This document shows, one piece after another, positions 43,682 through 52,875 of a stretch of DNA of 64,000 nt; positions within the stretch are counted from its first letter, which is position 1, and each line of letters opens with the position of its first letter. A program made the translations under genes and the position numbers. Location: assembly GCF_916618755.1 (NCBI RefSeq), contig NZ_CAKAKB010000001.1, positions 124,001-188,000 on the forward strand, read 5' to 3'. The notes beneath the pieces are model-generated. The model worked only from the letters and a program-made list of their open reading frames with translations, made no database searches and was not told the origin of the DNA. This stretch comes from Actinotalea sp. Marseille-Q4924 (GTDB lineage Bacteria > Actinomycetota > Actinomycetes > Actinomycetales > Cellulomonadaceae).

Positions 43682-44683
43682 TCAGGTGCGGAGCTCGGCG
43701 CCCAGCGCCTCCAGCACCGTGTCGATCGGGTTGAGGTAGGTCAGCCCGGCCCCATTCTCGCCGCCCGTCTCGCTCCCGGCAAAGAGGAGCCCGACGGCCT
43801 GCCCCGTCGCGGGGACGTACACCAGGGATCCGCTGTCCCCGCCGCGCGAGAAGGGTCCCCGCGCCAGCCCCTCGACCTCTATCTGGTCGTCGAAGGACAC
43901 GTCGCCGACCTCGGGCCCGTACCCGACGACCACGTCGTCCAGCTCGAAGGCGGTCACCCGGCCCCGGGTCGTCCCGGTCGTCCGACCGATCTTCTCGACC
44001 TCCTCCGCCCCGACGACGCGCGCCGTCCCCGTCACCGGACCGGACGGATAGGTGACCTCGACCTCATCGTCCTCGAGCGCCGCCACCGCCGCGTCGACGA
44101 ACGCCGTCGTGGCGCCGTCCAGGGGGACGAAGCGCGCCAGGGAACCGATGCGGTCCTCGGGGTCGCGGCCGCCGTCGGCCGGACCGGGCTGCAGCACGGC
44201 GTCGCCTTCGCGGGCCGCTGGCGAGCCGACCAGCACGTGGTGGTTGGACAGCGCGTGGAGGCGCCCGTCCACGGTGACGAAGGCGCCGAGGGTGCCCGCC
44301 GTGACGTCGACGTGCGCCACCGAGACTCCCGGACGCAGCGGCCGGACGCGGCCGGTCTCGCCGACCGCCCGCGCGGTCACCACGGGCGGCCGCGGGCCCG
44401 TCGTGGGCACCGCCCGGATCCTGCCCGTGCGACGCACGTCGACCGACGGGCCCGCGTGCTCGACCGCGCGCCGCGCGAGCATGCGCGCCGTCGGCACCCC
44501 CAGCCGGTAGCGCAGGGCGACGGCGTGCCCGCCGTCGGGCCGCGGGGCCAGACCCAGCGACACCAGGGGCGCGTCCAGCGCCTGTGCGCTGGGGCGGCGC
44601 GCCTGCGTGTCCCGCAGGAACCCGGCCAGCTCGGCCTTGGCCCTGCGCGCCTCCTCGATGTCCATCCCTGACGTGTGTGCCAC
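43682..44683 (-). CDS. Intracellular trypsin-like serine protease
   Basis: 333 aa. A complete chymotrypsin-type triad is visible: His149 (LSNHHV), Asp197 (TAFVDAAVA) and Ser284 in GGDSG, with GTLGAFVTVDGRLHALSN as the N-terminal barrel start. There is no signal peptide or membrane helix, so it should be cytosolic, as in Nal1-like peptidases. The N-terminal ~110 residues form a prodomain-like module. The GTG start at 44683 has GGGAGGGGG upstream; an ATG at 44665 is possible. The prodomain-like gene follows after 33 bases. Confidence 0.8.
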   Translation of the reverse strand: MAHTSGMDIEEARRAKAELAGFLRDTQARRPSAQALDAPLVSLGLAPRPDGGHAVALRYRLGVPTARMLARRAVEHAGPSVDVRRTGRIRAVPTTGPRPPVVTARAVGETGRVRPLRPGVSVAHVDVTAGTLGAFVTVDGRLHALSNHHVLVGSPAAREGDAVLQPGPADGGRDPEDRIGSLARFVPLDGATTAFVDAAVAALEDDEVEVTYPSGPVTGTARVVGAEEVEKIGRTTGTTRGRVTAFELDDVVVGYGPEVGDVSFDDQIEVEGLARGPFSRGGDSGSLVYVPATGQAVGLLFAGSETGGENGAGLTYLNPIDTVLEALGAELRT

Positions 44684-44874
44684 GACGGCCCCCTCCCGCC
44701 GTGGCCCCCGCCGCGGCTGTCCCGAGTCTGCACCGGGCCACCGACACGGGCACGAGCCCGTGGACCGCCCGCGCCGGGGAGGTGCGGCGTCCTCCGGCCT
44801 CGAGAACCAGGTGGCCAGGCCGCCGCCGGACCTCCCGGACCGCGTGCGGCCGCGAGCGGGGGTACGGTGCCCCG

Positions 44875-45732
44875 GTGAACACGGGGGAGCAGGGGCCGAC
44901 GCAGCCGGCGTTCGAGACCGCCGTCCGGTCCGTCACGGGCAACCACCGCCGGTCGAACCAGGACTCCGCCGGCTGCACCGACGCGGTCGCCGTGGTCGCG
45001 GACGGCGTGGGCGGGCACGTCGGCGGCGACGTCGCGTCGTGGACGGTCGTCCGGCGCTTCCTCTCGGACCTCGAGGCCGTGGACGACGTCCGCAGCGCCT
45101 CCATCTCCGACCTCGCCGAGCACGTGGCCACCGCGAACGAGGCCCTGCTCCGCCGCGCCGACCGCGACCCGTCCCTGGCCGGCATGGGCACCACCTTCAC
45201 GGCCGTGGTGTGCGGCGAGGGCACGGTCCGGCTGCTCCACATCGGCGACTCGCGCGCCTACCTGCTCCGCGACGGCACCGCGCGCCGGGTCTCGCGCGAC
45301 CACTCGCTCGTGCAGCTCCTCGTCGACTCCGGGGAGATCGACGAGTCGCAGGCGGTGGACCACCCCAACCGGAACGTCATCCTGCGGTCGCTGACGGGGT
45401 CGCCGGAGGACCCTCCTGGGCTGCAGCTGCGCGAGATCGAGGCGCGTCCGGGCGATCGGTGGCTGCTGGCCAGCGACGGCCTCACCGACCACGTCGCCGA
45501 GGAGCGGTGCCTCGAGCTGCTGGCCGCCGCGGCGACCCCGCAGGAGGCCGTCGACGCGCTCGTCCGCGCGGCCGAGGAGGCGGACGCCCGCGACAACGTC
45601 ACCGCCGCGGTCGCCGACGTCGTCGTGCACGGCACACCGTCGAAGCCGGCGCGCGACGCCGCGCCGACCCACCGCCTCGACGGCGCGGCGGCCCTCGACG
45701 AGCTGGGCGACGTGGGGGACCTGGCCGGCTGA
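44875..45732 (+). CDS. PP2C-type serine/threonine phosphatase
   Basis: 285 aa soluble metal-dependent phosphatase. Motifs in order: GNHRRSNQDSAG, VADGVGGHVGGDVAS, GMGTTFTAVVCG, LLHIGDSRAYLLRDG, WLLASDGLTDHV and ARDNVTAAVADVVV, which carry the metal-binding Asp residues. An acidic Ala-rich tail follows. The GTG at 44875 is six bases after TACGGT (44863-44868), a leaderless start. No partner kinase is in the window. Confidence 0.92.
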   Translation: MNTGEQGPTQPAFETAVRSVTGNHRRSNQDSAGCTDAVAVVADGVGGHVGGDVASWTVVRRFLSDLEAVDDVRSASISDLAEHVATANEALLRRADRDPSLAGMGTTFTAVVCGEGTVRLLHIGDSRAYLLRDGTARRVSRDHSLVQLLVDSGEIDESQAVDHPNRNVILRSLTGSPEDPPGLQLREIEARPGDRWLLASDGLTDHVAEERCLELLAAAATPQEAVDALVRAAEEADARDNVTAAVADVVVHGTPSKPARDAAPTHRLDGAAALDELGDVGDLAG

Positions 45733-45950
45733 CCCGCGACCGGACGCCCTCGCCGTCATCGCGGGACATCTCCCGCGCGCGACGCGGCGCACTCACCGCA
45801 GTGACCCCGGCAGCCCCCGGTGACCGGCCGTCCTGACCGGGCGTGCGAAGAAAGTTGAAACTTCCTGCATCCGGGCGCGAACCCTCGGCGGTAGTAGGGG
45901 TGTCAGCACGTCCCCAGACCCCCACCAGGGCCTGACCCAGGAGGAACCCC

Positions 45951-46766
45951 ATGCGGAAGCGCCTCATCGCCGGCACGGCAGCCGGCTTCGCACTCGCCCT
46001 CACGGGCGCCGTCCCCGCGGCCGCCGACGGCCACGAGGCCCAGCTGTCCGTCCTGCACGGTGTCCCCGGCCTGACCGTGGACGTGTACGTCAACGGTGAC
46101 CTCACGCTCGACGACTTCGAGCCCGGTGACCTCGCCGGCCCGCTCGCGCTGCCCGCCGGCACCTACACGGTGGCGATCACCGCGGCCGACGCCGCGGACG
46201 ACAGCGCCCCGGCGATCGGCCCCGTGGACCTGCCCCTCGCAGCCGGCATGAACTACACCGCCGTCGCGCACCTCGACGAGGCCGGCGCCCCGAAGGCGAC
46301 CCTCTTCACCAACGACATCTCGAACACCGCCGCGGGCGAGGGTCGCCTGACGGTCCGCCACACCGCCGCGGCCCCGGCCGTGGACATCCTCGCGGGCGGC
46401 TCCCCGGTGCTCGAGGACGTCACCAACCCGAACGAGGGCATCCTCAACCTCCCGGCGGGCACCGTCTCCGCGGCCGTCGCGCTGGCCGGTACGACCGCGC
46501 CGGCCATCGGCCCGGCCGACGTCAACGTCCAGGAGGGCGTCAACACCATCGTCTACGCGTGGGGCAGCGCCGCTGACGGCAACCTCGACCTCGCGGTCCA
46601 GACGATCGACGGTCTGCACTCGGCCCCGTCGGGCGTCCCCTCCGGGGAGCTGGGTCTCGCCGCTCAGCAGTCGTCGACCCCCTGGGTGGTCGGCGCGGCG
46701 CTGCTGGCGGCCGCGGGTGTCGCCTTCGCCGTCCGTCGTCAGACGGTGTCGGTGAAGAACGACTGA
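45951..46766 (+). CDS. DUF4397 cell-surface protein
   Basis: 271 aa. A signal peptide (residues 1-26, ending AVPAAADG) leads to two DUF4397 beta domains (LSVLHGVPGLTVDVYVNGDL, LTVRHTAAAPAVDILAGGSP). A Ser/Gly linker, a C-terminal membrane helix (VVGAALLAAAGVAFAV) and a basic tail RRQTVSVKND complete it. That end is sortase-substrate-like, though no clean LPXTG/LAXTG is seen (GLAAQQSSTPW). GAGGAA precedes the ATG. The class F sortase gene follows, so covalent wall attachment is plausible. Confidence 0.85.
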   Translation: MRKRLIAGTAAGFALALTGAVPAAADGHEAQLSVLHGVPGLTVDVYVNGDLTLDDFEPGDLAGPLALPAGTYTVAITAADAADDSAPAIGPVDLPLAAGMNYTAVAHLDEAGAPKATLFTNDISNTAAGEGRLTVRHTAAAPAVDILAGGSPVLEDVTNPNEGILNLPAGTVSAAVALAGTTAPAIGPADVNVQEGVNTIVYAWGSAADGNLDLAVQTIDGLHSAPSGVPSGELGLAAQQSSTPWVVGAALLAAAGVAFAVRRQTVSVKND

Positions 46767-46774
46767 CCCGCACG

Positions 46775-46819
46775 GCCGGGGGTGCGGTCCCGTCCCCTTC
46801 CTGGGACCGCGCCCCCGGC
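46775..46819 (+). terminator. Strong hairpin after the DUF4397 gene
   Basis: 17-nt arms GCCGGGGGTGCGGTCCC (46775-46791) and GGGACCGCGCCCCCGGC (46803-46819), one mismatch, 11-nt loop, starting 8 bases after the stop codon. No T-run follows. Confidence 0.6.
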
Positions 46820-47016
46820 TCGGACCGGACACCCCTGGGTCCCCTGGTCCACCGTCCGCGTCGCGGGCCCGTCTCACGGCGGGCCCGTCGGCGCGTGCGG
46901 GGAGCCCTTCGTCTAGGCGCGCACCTCGGCCCGTGCATCGATACTCCGACGACGGGTCACCACAGCTCCGCCCGACCACCCGCTCCACCCGTCCGTCCAC
47001 GAGGAGGAAGACCCCG

Positions 47017-47700
47017 ATGCCGGTCCACAGCCCCCGCCACCACCGGGTCATCCGCGTGATCGCCGGGGCCGCTGCCGTGGTGCTCCTGCTCGCAGGCTGC
47101 GCGACGGGCGGCGAGGAGGACCCGGTGGTGGCGTCCGCACCGCCCGCGGTCAGCCCCGCGCCGACGCCCACGCCCGACGCCGCCGCGCGTCCGCTCCCCG
47201 AGGTCCCGGTGCGCAGCGCCGACCTGGCCTCGGTCGAGGTGGAGACCGTGGTGGAGCCGGTCGGGGTGGCGATCCCGAGCATCGACGTGACGCTGCCCGT
47301 GGAGCCGGTCGGGGTGGAGGACGACGGCCAGATGGAGATCCCGCCGCGGGCGGAGATCGGCGGCTGGTACCGCTACGGCGCCTCGCCCGCCGACGACGAG
47401 GGCACCGCGGTCATCGCGGCCCACGTCGACTCGATCGTCTCCGCCGACGTCGGGCCGTTCGCCCGGCTCCAGGAGGTGGCGGTCGGCGACCCGGTCGACG
47501 TCACCCTCGCCGACGGCAGCACCCGCGGGTTCACGGTGACGGAGGTCCGCCGGACGCCCAAGCCGAGCGTGCAGTGGGATGACGTCTTCGTGCGGGGCGG
47601 CGGCCAGCGCCTGGTCCTGATCACCTGCGGTGGTAGTTTCGACCGAGGCGCTCGCAGCTACTCGGACAACGTCATCGTCACGGCCGAGCCGAGGGTGTGA
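47017..47700 (+). CDS. Class F sortase, lipoprotein form
   Basis: 227 aa. A lipobox (LLLAGC, Cys28) anchors it outside the membrane, then a Pro/Ala/Thr linker and a sortase barrel. The catalytic set is His136 (IAAHVDS), Cys204 (LITCGG) and Arg213 (RGARSYSDN). Sortases join surface proteins to the cell wall; the neighbouring DUF4397 protein is the obvious candidate substrate. GAGGAGGAAG precedes the ATG. Its stop overlaps the sigma-factor start by one base. Confidence 0.85.
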   Translation: MPVHSPRHHRVIRVIAGAAAVVLLLAGCATGGEEDPVVASAPPAVSPAPTPTPDAAARPLPEVPVRSADLASVEVETVVEPVGVAIPSIDVTLPVEPVGVEDDGQMEIPPRAEIGGWYRYGASPADDEGTAVIAAHVDSIVSADVGPFARLQEVAVGDPVDVTLADGSTRGFTVTEVRRTPKPSVQWDDVFVRGGGQRLVLITCGGSFDRGARSYSDNVIVTAEPRV

Positions 47701-48341
47701 TGAGCGCGGGGACCGTCGCGGCACTGCGGGTGCCGCGCATCGCGAGGGGAAAGCCGCTGACCGCGACGCAGGTGCACCTCGTCCGTGCGCCGTCCACGTG
47801 GGACGACGTCGAGGTCGCCCGCGCGTTCGCAGCGGGGGACGAGGTCGGGCTCGCGGAGGCGTACCGGCGGTGGTCGGCCTTCGTCCACACCCTCGCGCTG
47901 CGCTCGCTGCGGGACGAGACGGACGCCCAGGACGTCACCCAGCAGGTCTTCGTCAACGCCTGGCGCGGCCGTTCCGGCTACGACCCGACCCGGGCGCTGC
48001 CGGGCTGGCTGACCGGGATCGCCCGGAACGCCATCGCCGACGTGCACGGACGGCGCGCCCGGGAGCGTCGCGACCAGCTCGCCGCGGTCGCCACCGTCGA
48101 GACCGTCGCGGAAGCCGAGACGGCGCAGGTCGCCGACCGGCTGACCGTCGCGGACGAGCTCAGCCGGCTCGGCGAGCCGCAGCGCACGATCATGGCCCTC
48201 GCGTTCTACGAGGACCTCACCCACGACCAGATCTCCCGCCGGCTGGAGATCCCGCTCGGAACCGTCAAGAGCCACATCCGACGCAGCCTGCTGCGTCTGA
48301 GAGACCGACTGGAGGTGGATGGTGCAGCACGTCGACCCTGA
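47700..48341 (+). CDS. ECF-type RNA polymerase sigma factor
   Basis: 213 aa. Region 2 ([38 protein letters not shown]) and region 4 ([40 protein letters not shown]) are complete. The pairing with an RskA-like anti-sigma factor suggests a SigK-like group. The ATG at 47700 shares a base with the sortase stop, and the gene overlaps the anti-sigma gene by 23 bases. Confidence 0.9.
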   Translation: MSAGTVAALRVPRIARGKPLTATQVHLVRAPSTWDDVEVARAFAAGDEVGLAEAYRRWSAFVHTLALRSLRDETDAQDVTQQVFVNAWRGRSGYDPTRALPGWLTGIARNAIADVHGRRARERRDQLAAVATVETVAEAETAQVADRLTVADELSRLGEPQRTIMALAFYEDLTHDQISRRLEIPLGTVKSHIRRSLLRLRDRLEVDGAARRP

Positions 48342-49095
48342 GGTCATCGCGCTGGTCGCCCTCGGCGAGCCGGCGGCCGACGACGACGCCCGGTCCCACC
48401 TCGCCTCCTGCCCCCAGTGCGCGCAGGACGTGGCGTCCCTGGCCGCCACGGTGAGCACGGCCCGGAGCGTCACACCGGTCGACGCCCTCGTCATGCCCCC
48501 GCCGCAGGTCTGGGAGGGCATCCGCGGCGCGCTGTCGCTGAGCCCCGGTCTGGACCCCGACGTCTCCGCGAACCGTCCTGCCGCGCTCCCGGACGCCGAC
48601 GACGAGCTGGCTGCCCGCCGTTCGCGGCGCGCCCGTCGAGCCGGGGCGCTCTCCGGTCGGGGTGGTCCCTGGCTCGGGGTCGCTGCGGCCACCGGTCTCG
48701 CCGTCGGCGGTGTCGGCGGGGCGCTCGTGGCCGGCGCGGGCTCGCAGGACGGGCCCGAGGGCGTCGTCGTCGCGCAGGGACAGCTCGAGCCGCTGCCCGG
48801 CTGGGACGCCGGGGGAGCCGCCGTCGTCGAGAAGACGCCGGACGGGACCCGGGAGCTCGTCGTCACGCTGGAGGGCGGGGAGGATCTCGAGGGCTACCGC
48901 GAGGTCTGGCTCATCGACCGCGAGGTCAGCCGGCTGGTCAGCCTCGGCATCCTCGAGGGCGGCGAGGGACGGTTCGTCGTGCCGGCCAGCCTGGACCTGT
49001 CCGAGTTCCCGGTGGTCGACGTCTCCGACGAGCCCTACGACGGCGACCCGTCGCACTCCGGCGACAGCATCATCCGCGGCCTGCTCGACACCTGA
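48319..49095 (+). CDS. RskA-like transmembrane anti-sigma factor
   Basis: 258 aa. The N-terminal cytoplasmic domain has an HxxxCxxC zinc motif (His27, Cys31, Cys34), one membrane helix lies near residues 115-135, and the C-terminal extracytoplasmic part resembles the anti-sigma-K RskA domain ([37 protein letters not shown]). It should hold the upstream ECF factor until released by regulated proteolysis. GGAGGTGG precedes the ATG at 48319. Confidence 0.88.
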   Translation: MVQHVDPEVIALVALGEPAADDDARSHLASCPQCAQDVASLAATVSTARSVTPVDALVMPPPQVWEGIRGALSLSPGLDPDVSANRPAALPDADDELAARRSRRARRAGALSGRGGPWLGVAAATGLAVGGVGGALVAGAGSQDGPEGVVVAQGQLEPLPGWDAGGAAVVEKTPDGTRELVVTLEGGEDLEGYREVWLIDREVSRLVSLGILEGGEGRFVVPASLDLSEFPVVDVSDEPYDGDPSHSGDSIIRGLLDT

Positions 49096-49130
49096 GGCTG
49101 AGCGCGCGCCGTCACGGCAGCGCGCAGACG

Positions 49131-49167
49131 CGAACCGCGCGGGACCGGAGGGGTCCCGCGCGGTTCG
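49131..49167. terminator. Bidirectional hairpin terminator
   Basis: Perfect 16-bp arms CGAACCGCGCGGGACC (49131-49146) and GGTCCCGCGCGGTTCG (49152-49167) with a 5-nt loop, between the convergent anti-sigma and DUF6458 genes. Confidence 0.8.
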
Positions 49168-49215
49168 TGCGCACGCAGGCCGTGCGAGGGGCTGGCGCGC
49201 TGGTCGGTGCCCGGC

Positions 49216-49440
49216 TCAGTAGGCCGGCGGCGGGGTGCGCTCGTCGTACCGCTCGACGCGGTGCGCCGTGTGGGTGCGCTGCTGGTTGTGGACGAGGCCC
49301 AGGATGAGGGCCAGGATGCCACCGGCGATCATGATGTAGCCGACGATGTTGAGGTTCACCACGTCCCACGTGTCGGGAGCGATCGCGAACGCCAGGATCG
49401 CGCCGACGACGATGAGGAAGATCCCCGATCCGATTCCCAT
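49216..49440 (-). CDS. DUF6458-like small membrane protein
   Basis: 74 aa with two membrane helices (MGIGSGIFLIVVGAILAFAI and IVGYIMIAGGILALILGLV) around APDTWDVVNLN, then a hydrophilic tail ending PPPAY. Function unknown. GGAGG lies 6-10 bases before the ATG at 49440. Confidence 0.82.
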   Translation of the reverse strand: MGIGSGIFLIVVGAILAFAIAPDTWDVVNLNIVGYIMIAGGILALILGLVHNQQRTHTAHRVERYDERTPPPAY

Positions 49441-49604
49441 CTTCGTGCCTCCTTGTCCGGACGCGGTCGTCCGATAGGCACGATCATGTCGCCGGTCGAC
49501 GGATCCCGCCTGTCGAGAGCGGGTGATTGCCACGGGGGCCCGGAGCGGGACCGACCCAGGTCAGCGCCGGGTCGGTCGCCGCCGGCTGGTGCGCCGGGCC
49601 ACGG

Positions 49605-51659
49605 TCACCGGGCGCCGTCGCGTTCCGCCATCCGCGCCAGCATGGCGTTGTAGTCCGTGAGCTCCTTGTCTCCGTCCCGCTCCGCGGCGCGGTCCTGACG
49701 GCGCGCGGTGCGCTCGTCGTCGCGGGTCCACTGGACGGCGATCGCGAAGGCCAGGGTCAGCATCGGGACCTCGCTGATGCCCCACGCGATCGCCCCGCCG
49801 TCGCGCTGGTCCTCCAGCGCGGACGGGCCCCACGGACGACCGAGAAGCCCGAACCACTCGGGCACCAGCAACGTCTCCTGCGTCACGAGGGCGACGCCGA
49901 AGAAGGCGTGGAACACCATCGTGCCGAACAGGAGCACGAGCCGGATCGGGTACGCCGGCCGGGAGGGACCCGGGTCGACGCCCACGAGCGCGTTGACGAA
50001 GAGGTACCCGGCGAGCGTGAAGTGCACGACCATGAGCAGGTGGCCGATGGTGGTGGTCAGCGCGTACTCGAAGGCGGGCGTGTAGTAGAAGACGACCATC
50101 GAGCCGGCGAAGTTCACCGCAGCCACCAGCGGGTTGGCGAAGAACGACGCCCACCGCGAGTGCACGGTGCCGAGCAGCCACTCCCGCGGACCGCGTGAGC
50201 CGTCCTTGCGGACCGGCAGCGCCCGCGAGGCGAGGGTCACGGGCGCGGCGAGCGCGAGGAAGATCGGCACCACCATCACCATGATCATGTGCTGGATCAT
50301 GTGGGCGCTGAACAGCACGTGGCCGTAGACGGCCGGCCCTCCCGACGTCACCCAGGCGAGCAGCGTCAGGCCGGCGACGGCGCTGAGCGTCCGGGTCACC
50401 GGCCACCGGTCGCCCCGTCCGCGCAGCCGCACCACCCAGCGCACGTAGACGACGAGCGCGGCCGCGCAGCCGAACGCGACGAGGAGGTCCCACCGGAACG
50501 TCGTCAGCCACAGCTCGGTGGTGGGCCGCGGCGGCAGCGGGTGGCCCGTGACGATCTCCGCGGGCGTCAGCTCGCCGGTGGGGGCCTGCGGGACGGGCGG
50601 CGGGGTGTCACCGAGGACGGCGGCCAGCCCGGACACGGCGCCCATGACGGCCAGCTCCACGGCCACCAGCCGCCAGAACAGCGCCGGCGCGCGCCCGGAC
50701 GCCGTCGGGGTCAGGCGGGGCAGCACGGCACGGCGGTGGGCGAGCCCGGCGAGCCCGAGGAGCGCGAAGAGCAGCACCTTGGCGAGGAGGAGCCGGCCGT
50801 ACCCGGTGCCGAGGAGGGCGTCGGGGCCGTCGAGGCGCAGCGCCCCGTTGACGGTGCCCGACACGGCGACCGCCAGGTACGCCCAGCCGGCGACCGGCGA
50901 GAAGCGCGCGACGGCCGGGCCCAGGTCGTCGCCCAGGCGGTGCGCCACGAGGGCGAGGGCCGCGAGCCCGCCGATCCACACCGCCGCGCCCGTCAGGTGC
51001 AGGAACATCGAGGTGACGGCGAGGTCGTGGTTGGTGTCGCCCGCCGCGTGGCCCGTCTGCGACTGCAGCGCCAGCGCGGCCAGGGCGGCGAGGCCCGTGA
51101 GCAGCGCGCCGCGGGGCGTCGTCACCAGGAGCGCGAGCACGCAGACGAGCGCGGCCACGACGACGAGCGCGACGAGCGTCCGGCCGAGCGGTACCTGCGT
51201 CACGAAGAGGCCGAGCTCCGAGCCGAAGCCGGCGGACGACGGCGGGGTGCCGCTCACCGTCGCGTAGCCGAGCACGAGCGTGCCGACCGCCGCGATCGTC
51301 CACACCCCCGCGGCGACGGCGGCGACGAGCGTCACCGCCGACCACGCCCGCCCCTCCGACGCGACCCGGCCCGTCCCGCGCGGCAGCACGGCGGCCGCCA
51401 GCAGCAGACCGCCGACGACGACGGCGCCGGCCAGCTCGCCCACCGCCGTGACCGCCGGCGTCGCCCAGCGCACGACGGCACCGGGGTCGGCGAGGCCGCT
51501 CGGCGCCGTGATGCCGACGACCAGCGCCGCGAGCAGGGCCGTGGCGACAGCGAGCACCGCACCGACGACGAGGCCGGCGCGGGCGGTCGGCGTCGAGGCG
51601 GCCGACGCCGGCGCCGGACCGCTCGCCGGTGACCGGGTCGACGAGGCTGCTGCGGGCAC
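49605..51659 (-). CDS. CopD-CtaG fusion: copper resistance / cytochrome c oxidase assembly protein
   Basis: 684 aa with about 15 membrane helices. The N-terminal ~340 residues are CopD-like (FLHLTGAAVWIGGLAALALV with conserved His and Trp, then GYGRLLLAKVLLFALLGLAG). The C-terminal ~300 residues are a caa3_CtaG domain (HVLFSAHMIQHMIMVMVVPI with the His pair, and YTPAFEYALTTTIGHLLMV). It probably moves copper for heme-copper oxidase assembly. The GTG start is at 51659. A charged cytoplasmic tail ends the protein. Confidence 0.87.
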   Translation of the reverse strand: MPAAASSTRSPASGPAPASAASTPTARAGLVVGAVLAVATALLAALVVGITAPSGLADPGAVVRWATPAVTAVGELAGAVVVGGLLLAAAVLPRGTGRVASEGRAWSAVTLVAAVAAGVWTIAAVGTLVLGYATVSGTPPSSAGFGSELGLFVTQVPLGRTLVALVVVAALVCVLALLVTTPRGALLTGLAALAALALQSQTGHAAGDTNHDLAVTSMFLHLTGAAVWIGGLAALALVAHRLGDDLGPAVARFSPVAGWAYLAVAVSGTVNGALRLDGPDALLGTGYGRLLLAKVLLFALLGLAGLAHRRAVLPRLTPTASGRAPALFWRLVAVELAVMGAVSGLAAVLGDTPPPVPQAPTGELTPAEIVTGHPLPPRPTTELWLTTFRWDLLVAFGCAAALVVYVRWVVRLRGRGDRWPVTRTLSAVAGLTLLAWVTSGGPAVYGHVLFSAHMIQHMIMVMVVPIFLALAAPVTLASRALPVRKDGSRGPREWLLGTVHSRWASFFANPLVAAVNFAGSMVVFYYTPAFEYALTTTIGHLLMVVHFTLAGYLFVNALVGVDPGPSRPAYPIRLVLLFGTMVFHAFFGVALVTQETLLVPEWFGLLGRPWGPSALEDQRDGGAIAWGISEVPMLTLAFAIAVQWTRDDERTARRQDRAAERDGDKELTDYNAMLARMAERDGAR

Positions 51660-51724
51660 CGTCCCAGGGTACGGGCGCGGGCTGACGGCCCGGACGGCCG
51701 CGGACCAGGCCTCTCAGCCGCGGC

Positions 51725-52195
51725 TCACGGCACCGCGTCGCAGTACTGGACGAGGATCTCGGGCTGCATGTCGGTGCCCGCGGCGTCGTTGCCCAGCACC
51801 GCGACGAGGGCGACGCGCGCGGACTCGGCGTCGTCCGGCGTGAAGCGGACGTCGATGGCGACGTCGTCCTCCTGCGCGACCTCGTGCTCCCAGCCCTCGG
51901 CGGCCTCGACGTCCTCGAGCACGAGCGCCTCGCCGTCGTCGGCCACCGTCACCGTGACGGTGCCGGCCTCGCCCACCGGGTACCGCCCGTCGGGCGCGGG
52001 GGACAGGTCGGAGCAGCGGGTGGGCGCCTCCTCCGCACCCGCGTCGAAGGGCTCCGGCGAGGCCGCCGGCGTGAGGTCCTCGACCTCGAGGTCCCGGTCG
52101 GTCGCCTGCTCCGGCTGCTCGTCGCCGGTCGCGCAGCCGGTGACGGCGAAGGCGGACAGCACGAAGGCGGCGGCGAGCGTGGCGGGACGGCGCAT
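51725..52195 (-). CDS. Small secreted lipoprotein, possible copper-related
   Basis: 156 aa. Signal peptide with lipobox VTGC (Cys21), an acidic linker, and a beta-rich domain (GEAGTVTVTVADDGEALVLE, DVAIDVRFTPDDAESARVAL) with two cysteines (RCSDLSP and QYCDAVP) that could form a disulfide. Its position directly upstream of the CopD-CtaG gene on the same strand suggests a copper or oxidase-assembly role, but that is only context. No family assigned. Confidence 0.7.
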   Translation of the reverse strand: MRRPATLAAAFVLSAFAVTGCATGDEQPEQATDRDLEVEDLTPAASPEPFDAGAEEAPTRCSDLSPAPDGRYPVGEAGTVTVTVADDGEALVLEDVEAAEGWEHEVAQEDDVAIDVRFTPDDAESARVALVAVLGNDAAGTDMQPEILVQYCDAVP

Positions 52196-52285
52196 GGTGG
52201 CTCCAGACGGTGGAGAGCAGGTCCACCACGAGTCGAGCACGGCGGGACGGCGTCGGCATCCGGGGGCACCCGCGGCGCCGAGCGG

Positions 52286-52678
52286 TCAGCCGCCGGAGGC
52301 CGTCTCCCAGAGCCCGACGACGTTGCCCTCGCTGTCCTCGAAGTACGCGCTGTACCCCATCTCGCCCACGGGGAGCTTCTCGCGCAGCGGTCGTCCTCCC
52401 TGCGCCTCGACCCGGGCCAGCGTCGCGTCGATGTCCTCGACGTCGATGACCACGACCGGCACCCGGCCGACGGACTCCTCGCGCTCGACGAGGCCGCCGT
52501 TGATGAACCCCGCCTCGGTGGGTGGGCCGTCCTGCGGCGTCGGCCCGGTGGACACCATGAGGTAGCCGGGGTCGCCCTCCCACGGGGCGAAGTCCCAGCC
52601 GAAGACCTGCGTGTAGAACGCCCGTGCGCGCTGCGACTCGTCGAACGGGAGCTCGAAGTGGACGACGCGGCCGGTCAT
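52286..52678 (-). CDS. VOC family protein
   Basis: 130 aa single VOC (glyoxalase/bleomycin-resistance) domain. VVHFELPFDESQRARAFYTQ, FGWDFAPWEGDPGYLMVSTG, GGRPLREKLPVGEMGYSAYF and EDSEGNVVGLWE carry the expected metal-ligand positions (His in VVHFE, Glu in VGLWE). Enzyme activity is not predictable. The ATG at 52678 follows GGGTGGGG. Confidence 0.87.
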   Translation of the reverse strand: MTGRVVHFELPFDESQRARAFYTQVFGWDFAPWEGDPGYLMVSTGPTPQDGPPTEAGFINGGLVEREESVGRVPVVVIDVEDIDATLARVEAQGGRPLREKLPVGEMGYSAYFEDSEGNVVGLWETASGG

Positions 52679-52875
52679 GTCCCCACCCTTCTGCAGCCGC
52701 GGACCGGCGCCCCTCCGCGGGGTGCCGCGGCGCCAGGTCGGCGTCCTCTCCGGTCTACTCCGGTCCCGGGCACCGGACAAGAGGCCGCGAGGGGATCCCC
52801 GGGACGGCGGTGCGGGGCGGCCCCGCGGCCGTTGTCGTGACGGCCCTGCGGCCGTCGTGGAGACGGCCCCGGCGG

